Assembly (NCBI GenBank): GCA_051650105.1
Contig: JBOFIJ010000012.1
Coordinates: forward strand, 16,865 to 80,864
DNA length: 64,000 bases
Origin: CAMWXW01 sp051650105
GTDB lineage: Bacteria; Desulfobacterota; Desulfovibrionia; Desulfovibrionales; Desulfovibrionaceae
Direction of reading: 5' to 3'
Shown here in pieces: positions 1 to 8,931 of the stretch (within the stretch, counting starts at the first letter, position 1; each line of letters starts with the position of its first letter). Both the position numbers and the translations under genes were made by a program. Below the pieces are notes generated by a model, which was not told the DNA's origin, did not search any database, and was given only the letters and a program-made list of their open reading frames with translations.

Positions 1-219
1 AAAATCAAAACTTTCTCTAATAATTTCACGTAATTTTTTGTATAGCTCTTCCTGACCAAGTGCTGTTTGCCACTCTGGGTCACGCAAAAGAGCAATTATT
101 TTATTTGTGTATTCACTAAGTGATGCTTTAGCAATATCTTCCACATTGGCATATAAAGATACAGGATAACATATAAAAAACACAATAAGAATATGATATA
201 TACTCTTTCGTACAAACAT
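1..219 (-). CDS. MlaC/Ttg2D-like phospholipid-binding protein, N-terminal part (runs off the window)
   Basis: The minus strand is open from an ATG at 219 to the window edge (73 codons), so only the N-terminus is seen. The protein starts with a basic residue pair and a hydrophobic stretch, followed by VSLYANVE, which looks like a Sec signal peptide with an ANV/E-type cleavage region. The next part, with ALLRDPEWQ and KKLREIIRESFDF, fits the start of the mature MlaC/Ttg2D family. These are periplasmic proteins that carry phospholipids between the outer membrane and the Mla ABC transporter. A good ribosome binding site (TGAGGT) precedes the ATG. The MlaC assignment rests on a short stretch and is an inference; another exported protein is possible. 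Confidence 0.6.
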   Translation of the reverse strand, partial: MFVRKSIYHILIVFFICYPVSLYANVEDIAKASLSEYTNKIIALLRDPEWQTALGQEELYKKLREIIRESFDF

Positions 220-812
220 TATTACCTCACAAAATGAACCCAATATCTTCTCTTTATAATACCATCCAGGAATAATAACAAGTATTATATATCATTTCAT
301 TTTCTTTATATATTCATATACATATTTTTATACTGTGTTCTGCAAGAAAAATAACGTTATTCTTCTATATAGTTACTAACAATATATGATACATTCTATA
401 CATTCAATTTATTGTATTTGTATATAGTATATTGCAAAGTACATAAAAAGAATACCTCTTCACACTGCACCGCGTATATGTTCCACCAATTACCATATAC
501 ATGTCTTTATCTCTTATACAAAGAAAATATACTAGCAATGTTCAATTAGTAAACACATTTTTCCAATATATACTGCCACAATACCATTTTACCTTACGAA
601 AAAACGTTATCTTAGCCTTTCAAGTAATACTTGCAGTACTACAATAACATAAATACCTGTTTTGCTTCCTCAAAATTGGTACACTATCCCACAATTTCTT
701 TATATTTTTCTCTATCCAATAACTTCTCAATACAATATCCATTACAAAAAAAAGAGCCACATATAATGTCTCTCATTAATACCATAATAACTATATCATC
801 TTCCTCTCATTT
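220..812. other. Gene-poor AT-rich spacer
   Basis: About 590 bases with no open frame that looks coding. The 70-codon plus-strand frame at 631-843 has no ribosome binding site, low-complexity composition, and runs into the 3' end of the convergent methyltransferase gene. I see no RNA gene or clear repeat. Confidence 0.6.
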
Positions 813-1424
813 TCATAGGACAGCACAATTTTTATATATATAAAAATCTGAGAAACTTGTATTATTGATATCGTTCTCGTCCCATGGATACCTATTAGGA
901 ATATATTCCATCAACTGCCAATGCGAAGCATGCTTTTCTATCCAATCTGTAAATTTCCTGTGCACAACATGTTCGCATCTATATTCATCCTTATTTGAAG
1001 CATATAATATTACATATCTATCCGCGTATGAGAATAGATCTTCCATATATTTAGTAAACACATTCTCCTCTATTAAGTGGTAAATAACATCTAAAGACAT
1101 CGTCATATCTGCTTTCTCATTATTATTTTTCTCAAAATCTTTTGCTACAATAAATTTCTTTGTTTTATCATCTTTAAATTCTTCTTTTACAACACCAATT
1201 ATTGTCTCAGAAACATCTACTCCCAAATAATGTGGAATTACATACATAGATAAATTATTTCCATCTCCTGAACCAAATTCTATTACGGAATTAATAGAGT
1301 TCTTTTTAATAACATCATTTATTATCTCTGCTTTAAATTCTGCAAGTCTATTATACGAACCCGCACCAGATGTTCCACCCTCTCTATATCTATCATTCCA
1401 ATATTTTGCTGAATCAAACGCCAT
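813..1424 (-). CDS. SAM-dependent class I methyltransferase
   Basis: A 203-aa protein with the Rossmann-type methyltransferase motif I, VIEFGSGDGNN (GSGDG at residues 51-55), followed by YLGVDVS, the acidic end of strand beta-2 that holds the SAM ribose. TMSLDVIYHL later in the chain matches motif IV. The start is supported by GAGGT about six bases before the ATG. The substrate cannot be read from the sequence. It lies next to an FkbM-type methyltransferase and a glycosyltransferase on the same strand, so modification of a surface polysaccharide is a reasonable inference. The length is normal for a free-standing domain of this kind. Confidence 0.8.
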   Translation of the reverse strand: MAFDSAKYWNDRYREGGTSGAGSYNRLAEFKAEIINDVIKKNSINSVIEFGSGDGNNLSMYVIPHYLGVDVSETIIGVVKEEFKDDKTKKFIVAKDFEKNNNEKADMTMSLDVIYHLIEENVFTKYMEDLFSYADRYVILYASNKDEYRCEHVVHRKFTDWIEKHASHWQLMEYIPNRYPWDENDINNTSFSDFYIYKNCAVL

Positions 1425-1461
1425 ACCAGTACCTCTTCTTTATCTTTTTCATGTATTGTTA

Positions 1462-2237
1462 TTATACTAAATTCTTTTTCACATTTATATTAACAGCTTG
1501 TATTAATCCAACTGGTTGATTTTTCATTGAAATGTCATATTTCTCAAAACACACAAAATTATTTCTTTTCAAAATATCTAATAATTCCCTTGCCCCATTA
1601 AAATGCCACTCCAAAATAACAATATCTATTTTTGATAACACAGTGCTTTTTTCTAAATCTCTAAGAATTGCATATTCATCCCCTTCACAATCTATTTTCA
1701 AAAATATCTTTTCTGAATGCTTTTCCACAATATCACCTATTATTGTACTAGCCCTCTTTAGTTGCACGGTATCTGTTTCTGTGTACACTCTTCCATCACC
1801 ATACATACTTTCATCAAAACTTGTTGAATTTGCTCCAAGCATTGTTTGAGAATATTTTATTGTTATTTCCTTCTCTTCTCCAGATAAACCATAATTGAAT
1901 ACTTCTATCTTCTTTGCCTGTTCTGGATTTAACTCTATATTTTTTTCGCTATATCAAATGTATATCTCAAAGGTTCATATGCATAAATCTTTTTCACTTT
2001 GGGATCCACACTTTTTAATAAACTCGTTGTCCCAATATGTAAGCCCACATCTATCATCACCATATCCATATCCATATCAAACCTATAATCAGCATGAGAC
2101 ACCTCACCAGCCAAAACATACGCCATATAATCGACATTGGGATACATAAAATGTAAGCCATCCAAAATAATTGCTCTTTTATCCATATGAACGCTTGTAA
2201 AATACGCCTGTAATTGCTCAATATATTGATTGCTCAT
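1462..2237 (-). pseudogene. FkbM-family methyltransferase split by a one-base deletion
   Basis: Two adjacent minus-strand frames make one FkbM-type protein. The N-terminal frame (1935-2237, 100 aa) carries VMIDVGLHIGTTSLL, the SAM-binding motif, and IYAYEPL, the acidic motif after it. It stops right after a run of seven A (minus-strand sense) near 1940. If one A is added, the reading continues as KKNIELNPEQAKKIEVFNYG into the second frame (1462-1842). That frame has FLKIDCEGDEYAIL, the typical KIDVEG-like FkbM motif, and IVILEWH. The break may be true gene loss, a phase-variable homopolymer or a base-call error. The gene sits in a glycan-modification cluster, so O-methylation of a surface sugar is the likely ancestral role. 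Confidence 0.8.
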
Positions 2238-2256
2238 CTTTCACCTTATATAGTTA

Positions 2257-3162
2257 TTATCTTATAAAATCCCAAAGAGAATAATATTCAAAAACAGCTT
2301 GTATCTGTTCATCATTCTTCCCTTTCACCATATTAACCGACCACAAAGAAATTTCTTGTGAATTCGGAATTTCCACAAATAAAGACCGAAATGCCATCTT
2401 ATTCACAAGTACCTTGCAATCTACCCCCTTTTTTAGGCTCATCGCCTTAAACCAAATATCATCTGCTTTTGGAGCTAATTTCATAAATATGTCTTCTTTC
2501 ATAATATCTTCATCTAATAGCTCTACTGTATAGAGAACTCCGCCTACTCCAATTGGCATTACATACAGAGCAGAAACCGTTTTTGGTAAATATCTCCAAT
2601 TTATATATTTAGTTCCCTTTATTACTCTTGGCATTTCCCTGGCTAGATAAGAATAAATACGAGAAGGATCTTCTTGATATTCAGAATATAATTCTTCGAT
2701 AAAATCCATAGGATACATTGTATCATCATCCACAGTTATAATAATATCTTCTGGATATTTCTTAAGTGTTGGTATTAATTTTTTATACGAATATATATTG
2801 TTACAAAATGCTATCTCTAAACCATATTGCTCTTGCATTTTAAGAATTTCAGGAAGACCTTCGTATGTAAATTCTTCTTCTGCTAACCAAAGAATAATTT
2901 TATCTGCTTTCACTGTTTGTGTGAATAAACTTTCTATAACAACATAAAGGTCTCGTATCCTAAAACTATATGTTGTAAGAGACACTGTTATTTTTCTTTT
3001 TCTCTTATTTTGCTCTACTCCACATTCTCTTCTTTTAAAAGCTAAATCGTGATAAAACGTATAAACAGAATTATTTCTTACATGAACCTCATGTCCACTA
3101 ATAGTATCTATCAATCTCTCCTCATCCATAATACTCAAATTCCTTATATTGTCCTGAATCAT
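2257..3162 (-). CDS. Glycosyltransferase, GT-A fold (family-2-like)
   Basis: A 301-aa protein if the ATG at 3162 is used; a TTG at 3177 or an ATG at 3129 is also possible, and none has a clearly better ribosome binding site. ITVSLTTYSFRI opens the nucleotide-sugar domain near residue 58. VIESLFTQT is the helix that pairs two donor-binding strands. DIIITVDDDTMYP carries the metal-binding DxD at 145-147. There is no signal peptide or membrane segment, so it should act at the cytoplasmic face on a lipid-linked or LPS glycan. It is downstream of nothing recognisable and upstream of the FkbM and methyltransferase genes on the same strand (19-bp gap), which suggests a small surface-glycan operon. 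The donor sugar is unknown. Confidence 0.75.
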   Translation of the reverse strand: MIQDNIRNLSIMDEERLIDTISGHEVHVRNNSVYTFYHDLAFKRRECGVEQNKRKRKITVSLTTYSFRIRDLYVVIESLFTQTVKADKIILWLAEEEFTYEGLPEILKMQEQYGLEIAFCNNIYSYKKLIPTLKKYPEDIIITVDDDTMYPMDFIEELYSEYQEDPSRIYSYLAREMPRVIKGTKYINWRYLPKTVSALYVMPIGVGGVLYTVELLDEDIMKEDIFMKLAPKADDIWFKAMSLKKGVDCKVLVNKMAFRSLFVEIPNSQEISLWSVNMVKGKNDEQIQAVFEYYSLWDFIR

Positions 3163-3432
3163 ACCTTTTATAATCAAGAGGCTACCATAGCCCCGTACGT
3201 AAATATTGATCTATTTTACAACATGATACCCAAGGAATATATATTCGCCATATCCACATATTCCCTTTGTGTGAAGAAACTATCTTTCTCTCCATTTCTA
3301 CAGAAATATTCTTCCACACTTTACATAGCAAGATATAGACCTTCTTCAAAATATTATTCTATGGCTCATATCTTGCTTAACATATATGCACTATATAATG
3401 TGTTGACTATAAGAAGTATAAGAGTATCTTTA

Positions 3433-6423
3433 ATGAAAAAAATTACTCAAAAAAAACCTTCTAGAAAGTATCAAGCACTTCTTCAAACAAGTATTGTTAG
3501 TTTAAGTCTTTTTTCTGTCATACCCGCTGAATCAAAAATGCTTCTTAACAAAAAACAGATACATTCTAGAATGTATCCCACACAAAAGCACTACACATTT
3601 ACACACTCTATCCATAAGCAACAAAGAAAGCACGACAAAACACTTTCTCTTAGAGAGAATCTTTCTCATCTACAAACATACTCTCTTTTCCATGAATTAA
3701 TAACAATGCCTTCTTTTGAGAATAAAACAGATTCTGTCAATTTCTCTCTCTACCCATATAATTCATCACGACAAACAAGAGATGCTATCTATGAGAGTGA
3801 CGTTATCTCTTCCATAGACATGAACGGGGAAAATATTGTAAAAGCCCTAAAAACTTCCATAGAAGGCAATATTACAACTACAGAAGACACAAAAATTCTT
3901 ATTCTTAATGGATCCACCGTTCAAGGAGATATCCTACTACAAAATGGTGATAATACCATTATGTTGGAAGGCTCCTTAATTGAAAAAGATGTTATTACAG
4001 GAATTGGAAATGATGTTGTTTGGATTGGAAAAGCTAAAGAAGGTTTTTCTTATGGGCAACATTATGCCGACGATAGTACTATTAAAGGCTCGGTTAATTT
4101 AGGGGAAGGTAATAATGAACTTGTTGTGAGCAATCGTTCACAAATAAAAAAAGATATCCTCCTAGGCGATGGGAATAATAGCCTTACTCTCTCAGATTGG
4201 AGCACAATAGGCACTATTGATATTATACGAGATACCCTTGGAAATAACGATACATACACATATAGTGATGGGAATATTTCTCTTGGTAATGGCAATAACT
4301 CTGTAAAAATATCCGATTATGTTACCGTTGTTGGAGATCTTGCTATTGGAAATGGAGATAATACTCTTAATGTACATTCATCCACTGTTAAAGGAAAACT
4401 CTTATTCGGCTCTGGAAATAATAGTATTGTTTTAGATGGGTATAGCTCTAATATAGAAAAAGGTATTGAAATAACTGGTTCTGGAAATAACAGTATTAGC
4501 ATAAAAAATGGTGTTGTTATTGGTATTCAAGGAAAAGACACAATTCCAACTCAATATGCTGATATTATTTTGGGAAGTGGAGATAATAGCATCTCTTTTG
4601 AATATGTTAGCTTTGGAGGAAAAATATTTGGGTCATATTCATTAGAACTTCTTTCTGGAGCTATTTGGGAAGGTGAATATGACAGTACAACAGGAGATAG
4701 AAATCTTTCGTTATCTGCATCTCAAAATATTATTCTTAATAAATATGCCCAAATTAATTCAAATATAACCCTACAAGATGCCTCAAATACCATTACCGTA
4801 CACGATGGAAAAATTAATGGCAATATCCTAGGTGGTGTTGGCTCTCTTATTATATCCGTACAAGACCGTGATGATTCACAATATACAAGTTCTGGAAAAG
4901 CATATGTAGGTGGTAATATTGATATCCACACTCTTTCTATCGGTGAAGGTGCTTCCTTAGAAATTACACATCTCAATATAAGTAGTAAAGATACAGACAA
5001 TCCTCACCATACAATACAAGCTGAAGACCCCATAGATAGGTATTTACGTGCTACCGATATTACACTTGGTGGCGATATTATAGTACATTCTTCTGCTGTT
5101 GGAGATACCCTTACTGTTCAAGGTACTATTAATCCAAAAGGGGGATCTTTTATATTAGATATGAATTTTGAAGAGAAAATCTCTGACATTCTTGATTTAA
5201 GTAATGCAACTATTACAGGAGGCCACGGAAATATTGTTTACTTCCAACCATATAATCCAGTGTATCTCGCCGAAAAAGGAAGTATTATTGAAAATGTTAT
5301 TATTGGAAATGGAACAGACAGTGTCTCTCTCAAGAATAATGACATTGGTGGATATGAATATGAACTCGTCCCCTCTAGTAAAAAACCAAATACGTGGGAT
5401 CTTCGTCTCGTACGTATAAGTGCTTCTAATTTCGCATATGCAGGAATTATTGAAAATACAAGAAATTACTCAAAAGATGTTTGGACAAATGTTAGCGGAC
5501 AAATTATTCAAGATCTTCTTTCTGAACACAGTAACACTGTTAATATTTTACCAAATGAGTGGGAAACAAAGAAAATATTTTCTAATGCATACCTAAATGC
5601 ATGGATAACTAATAGATCTGACAATAACACTATTCATTCCCCAAATGCTCCTAGCATAGAAGAATTCTCAACAACAACAACTATTGGCGTTGGTGTTAAA
5701 GGCCTTCCCACGGTATTAGACGATACCATTGATATTACGCTTTTTCTTAGTCATGGAAATACAGATTCCAAACTTATGCAGTATCAAAGAGAACACAAAA
5801 TGCAATTAGAAGCATTCTCAATTGGAGTGCAAGCTACATTTAAAATACAACAGGGATACGAAAATGCACACACACAGTATATTACCCTAGCACAATGGGG
5901 TGATTTACTCAATAACACAGTTAATCTCACAGGACAAAGCCATCTTAATAAATGGACAAGTTCCTCATATACAAGCACGCTATCTTATGGTTATCAATTT
6001 AGAGATAATAATTTTACTGTACTCACACAGGTAGATGCCTTTTATTCTTTTATTTCTGGAAATAATTTTATTACTCCCGACAAAAATGCTATAGATATTG
6101 CTGAAGATCACCGCCTTGCTATGCGTTTTAATCTCCTTGTGGCATACAGTTTTAATTTTGGTCTTACTCCTTATCTTCAGGTTTATTCTGATATACCCCT
6201 TTATAGCACGGAGAAAGGACTTATTAAATCTAACGGCTACGAATTTGCTTATGATAGTGAACAAATACAAACGAATATTATTTTTGGGGCAAATCTTGCT
6301 TTTGATATTGGAGAAATAAAACTTAATGCATATATAAGTGGTGGTGTTCAAAAATCCCATCCCTCTTCATTTTTTAGAGAACTTGGATGGAGTGTTTCCA
6401 CTGGAATTTCTTTTGCTTTTTAA
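3433..6423 (+). CDS. Autotransporter (type Va) with beta-helix passenger
   Basis: About 996 aa from the ATG at 3433. The frame is open upstream to 3049, but only from 3433 does a signal peptide follow: a basic MKKITQKKPSRK start, a hydrophobic core, then PAES. From about residue 180 to 400 the chain repeats a motif of the form LGxGNNSxxxS (for example LGDGNNSLTLS, LGNGNNSVKIS, FGSGNNSIVLD), as in a right-handed parallel beta-helix passenger. From about residue 700 to the end it alternates short amphipathic strands and ends GISFAF, with the terminal aromatic residue recognised by the BAM complex. It should therefore be a self-exported outer-membrane surface protein. No catalytic triad is visible, so an adhesin is more likely than a protease. 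It diverges from the glycosyltransferase. Confidence 0.85.
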   Translation: MKKITQKKPSRKYQALLQTSIVSLSLFSVIPAESKMLLNKKQIHSRMYPTQKHYTFTHSIHKQQRKHDKTLSLRENLSHLQTYSLFHELITMPSFENKTDSVNFSLYPYNSSRQTRDAIYESDVISSIDMNGENIVKALKTSIEGNITTTEDTKILILNGSTVQGDILLQNGDNTIMLEGSLIEKDVITGIGNDVVWIGKAKEGFSYGQHYADDSTIKGSVNLGEGNNELVVSNRSQIKKDILLGDGNNSLTLSDWSTIGTIDIIRDTLGNNDTYTYSDGNISLGNGNNSVKISDYVTVVGDLAIGNGDNTLNVHSSTVKGKLLFGSGNNSIVLDGYSSNIEKGIEITGSGNNSISIKNGVVIGIQGKDTIPTQYADIILGSGDNSISFEYVSFGGKIFGSYSLELLSGAIWEGEYDSTTGDRNLSLSASQNIILNKYAQINSNITLQDASNTITVHDGKINGNILGGVGSLIISVQDRDDSQYTSSGKAYVGGNIDIHTLSIGEGASLEITHLNISSKDTDNPHHTIQAEDPIDRYLRATDITLGGDIIVHSSAVGDTLTVQGTINPKGGSFILDMNFEEKISDILDLSNATITGGHGNIVYFQPYNPVYLAEKGSIIENVIIGNGTDSVSLKNNDIGGYEYELVPSSKKPNTWDLRLVRISASNFAYAGIIENTRNYSKDVWTNVSGQIIQDLLSEHSNTVNILPNEWETKKIFSNAYLNAWITNRSDNNTIHSPNAPSIEEFSTTTTIGVGVKGLPTVLDDTIDITLFLSHGNTDSKLMQYQREHKMQLEAFSIGVQATFKIQQGYENAHTQYITLAQWGDLLNNTVNLTGQSHLNKWTSSSYTSTLSYGYQFRDNNFTVLTQVDAFYSFISGNNFITPDKNAIDIAEDHRLAMRFNLLVAYSFNFGLTPYLQVYSDIPLYSTEKGLIKSNGYEFAYDSEQIQTNIIFGANLAFDIGEIKLNAYISGGVQKSHPSSFFRELGWSVSTGISFAF

Positions 6424-6547
6424 TATAATACCGCTATGTTCTCTATACACTCTAAAACCAAAGAAAATAGAGCTATGTATTTTCAGCATGCATATATACT
6501 TTTCTACTATTACTACTGTCTTTATCACCAAAGTATATATTTTTTCT

Positions 6548-6578
6548 AAGGCGATATACACGAGTATATCCTTATTTC
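6548..6578 (+). terminator. Possible rho-independent terminator after the autotransporter
   Basis: A short hairpin with arms GATATAC and GTATATC, extended by AAGG/CCTT with one mismatch and followed by a T-rich stretch. It lies about 120 bases after the autotransporter stop codon. The stem is AT-rich, so strength is uncertain. Confidence 0.35.
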
Positions 6579-6706
6579 TTTACAAAATTGCTCTGCACCA
6601 GCACAACTGATATCCACACAGCATTATGTATCCATAAAAATTCTTGCTACATTTTCTCATTCAATATTATCTTGACAATACTAATTCTTTTTTTATACTG
6701 CAAACG

Positions 6707-7786
6707 ATGAATACATCCTTTTCTGAATTAATAATTGATTGGTTTTTAAAAAATAAAAGAGATCTTCCGTGGAGACATTCCTACCATCCATACCACGTTT
6801 GGATCTCTGAAATTATGCTACAACAAACACAAATGACACGGGGTGTGGAATATTTTACACGTTGGATTCGTCGTTTCCCCAACATACAATCCGTTGCAGA
6901 AGCATCTATAGAAGAACTTTATACATATTGGGAAGGACTTGGCTATTACAGTAGAGTTCGTAATCTCCATAAAACGGCCATTTTGCTCGTTAAAGAATAT
7001 GGTGCAGAGCTACCTAATAATGTATTATTATTAAAAAGCTTGCCTGGTATTGGGGATTATACAGCAGGAGCCATTGCAAGTATTGCTTTTTCTATAGATA
7101 CCGTCTGCGTGGACGCAAATGTTATACGCATCATAACAAGAACACATGGTATTTTTAAAAATAGTAAAGAAAAAGAAACTATCGAACATATTAAAAGAAT
7201 TACTCATTCTTTATTACCAAAGGGAAATGCTAGGTTATTTAATCAGGCACTTATGGAACTTGGAGCACTGCTCTGTGGAAAAAAAATACAATGTACACAA
7301 TGCCCTTTAAAAGAGCAATGTTATGCATTTCAGCACAATAAAACAACTGAACTCCCCTATTTACCAGAAAAAAAAGAAAAGAAATATCTAGAAAATGTTA
7401 TACTCATTCCCTTACATAATAATGCATTTTATATTAGACAACGGCCTGAAAATACTGTTTGGGCAACTTTTTGGGAATTTCCAGAATATACTGTTGCTCT
7501 TGGAAAAGACAATTTTTTTTCCTGTGAAGAAGATCTTTTTTTTCAAGCACAGAAATTATTTATTAAAGAATATCAAGAATCTTGTACAAAAAACATATAT
7601 CTTGGGAATATTCAGTATACATATACAAACCATAACGTTGTAGCTCACGCTTTTATTATAGATATTCCAATACAAAAACTCTCAGGAACAAGCTATAAAA
7701 AATACTCTTCGCATTTTGTCTCCAAAATAGAGCTACACAAATTTGTCTTTTCTTCCGGACAAAGGAAAATTATGACACGTTTATAA
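6707..7786 (+). CDS. mutY: A/G-specific adenine DNA glycosylase
   Basis: A 359-aa MutY from the ATG at 6707 (the frame is open upstream, but family members begin here). It removes adenine mispaired with 8-oxoguanine. The HhH-GPD fold is clear: SEIMLQQTQ with the catalytic Glu at 35, the helix-hairpin-helix SLPGIGDYTAGAIAS at 111-125, and the catalytic Asp at 136 in VCVDANVIR. The [4Fe-4S] loop has cysteines at 190, 196, 199 and 205, giving C-X5-C-X2-C-X5-C; E. coli MutY has six residues in the first gap. The codons for this loop contain an eight-base A run. The C-terminal NUDIX-like domain (about 240-359) that reads 8-oxoG is present. It appears to be a single-gene unit. Confidence 0.93.
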   Translation: MNTSFSELIIDWFLKNKRDLPWRHSYHPYHVWISEIMLQQTQMTRGVEYFTRWIRRFPNIQSVAEASIEELYTYWEGLGYYSRVRNLHKTAILLVKEYGAELPNNVLLLKSLPGIGDYTAGAIASIAFSIDTVCVDANVIRIITRTHGIFKNSKEKETIEHIKRITHSLLPKGNARLFNQALMELGALLCGKKIQCTQCPLKEQCYAFQHNKTTELPYLPEKKEKKYLENVILIPLHNNAFYIRQRPENTVWATFWEFPEYTVALGKDNFFSCEEDLFFQAQKLFIKEYQESCTKNIYLGNIQYTYTNHNVVAHAFIIDIPIQKLSGTSYKKYSSHFVSKIELHKFVFSSGQRKIMTRL

Positions 7787-8484
7787 CTATACAATTTCTA
7801 CTTTATTTCTTTTCCTACTACATTCTTACTGGAATAATCACTATTCCTACACTATTCTTTACTTAAATAGTTCTTTTCCCGTTATATTAACAACGCAAAC
7901 AATATATAAACAAATTTTTTGTTAGAAAGGCTATTAAAAATTCTAATAACCTTCATACTTCAACAATACGCACTCTGTTCTATAGTGTTGTAGATTATAT
8001 AAATAAAATGAAAAAGACAATAAAAAATAGTGAGCACATTTTCATTCACTATATATGCATTTGTACTTTGTACAAGGTACAATACAAAAGCAAGAAGTAT
8101 AAAAAGAATTGAATTAGAAATTATAATAATACACAAAATATCATAGGTAAAAGTGTGAGGCACACCAATAAAAATAAATTATTACACCAAAGGAAATAAT
8201 CAAACGTTTGAAAGCTATCCTTTTCTTTTGCAATAGCATAACTCTATTATAAATAGTGCCAAACTTACTGGCATTATTAGTATGGGGTGCATATTTTTAG
8301 CAAGATATAATTATATTTCTATCAAAACAACATATCACTATACCTATATTCTTTTTATTAAAGAATAAAAATAATGCATATCCATTTTTCACAGCAATAT
8401 CATCTCACAACTACGTACATAGTACTATTTCTTTGTTACAATAGAAAAGTAGAGCTACTCGTAATTATAATAAGGTATGCTAGA
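7787..8484. other. Gene-poor spacer after mutY
   Basis: About 700 bases without a convincing gene. The minus-strand 67-codon frame at 7960-8163 is hydrophobic and AT-driven, with no ribosome binding site or recognisable family, so I do not call it. Confidence 0.55.
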
Positions 8485-8850
8485 ATACAATTTCCAGAAG
8501 AATTCTGCTAGATTTTTTATTCCAGTCCCTTTAAAAAAATAGTACTGGCAAATTATTTAGAGCATATACGAATATATATATGGCTCACTGTGCTATTTTT
8601 GAACACACAGAAAGTAGAAAAACTGTTGGCATTTATAGCCCTACCTTCAAATAGAACTTTCTTTCATTAGCCTTATACAAAATTATATCACGTTCTCATT
8701 TTTATTCTAGTAATTCTCATGTACCTCAAAAAATGCTTATTCAACCAAAAGAGATTTATAGTTGGTTTTGCAGTGCATTAAAGAGAGACTCTTTACTCAC
8801 GTATCGCTTCCGTACACACCTGCGCAATACGAATGCTCCAAGATACTATA
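8485..8850 (+). pseudogene. Decayed paralogue fragment of the 2493-aa protein gene
   Basis: This stretch aligns by eye, in the same orientation, to about 17,150-17,545 inside the giant gene at 15,462-22,943. Shared blocks include TTTCCAGAAGAATT, TTTTTATTCCA, GCTATTTTTGAACACACA, GGCATTTAT, GTTTTGCA and TCTTTACTCA, in the same order and with similar spacing. Many substitutions and small indels have destroyed the reading frame. It is therefore the remnant of a second, related gene rather than a recent duplication. No start or end is preserved; the limits given are those of the visible similarity. Confidence 0.7.
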
Positions 8851-8931
8851 GATAGCAAAAGAAATCCTTATGATAAAAAAGACACTTTCCAAAGAAAGAT
8901 AACCCCATAATTATATTGGTTATTTTATATA

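Noticed and set aside
631..843. Plus-strand 70-codon frame
   Set aside because: AT-driven composition, no ribosome binding site, and it runs into the convergent methyltransferase gene.
7960..8163. Minus-strand 67-codon hydrophobic frame
   Set aside because: No ribosome binding site, no family likeness, and it lies in AT-rich decayed DNA.
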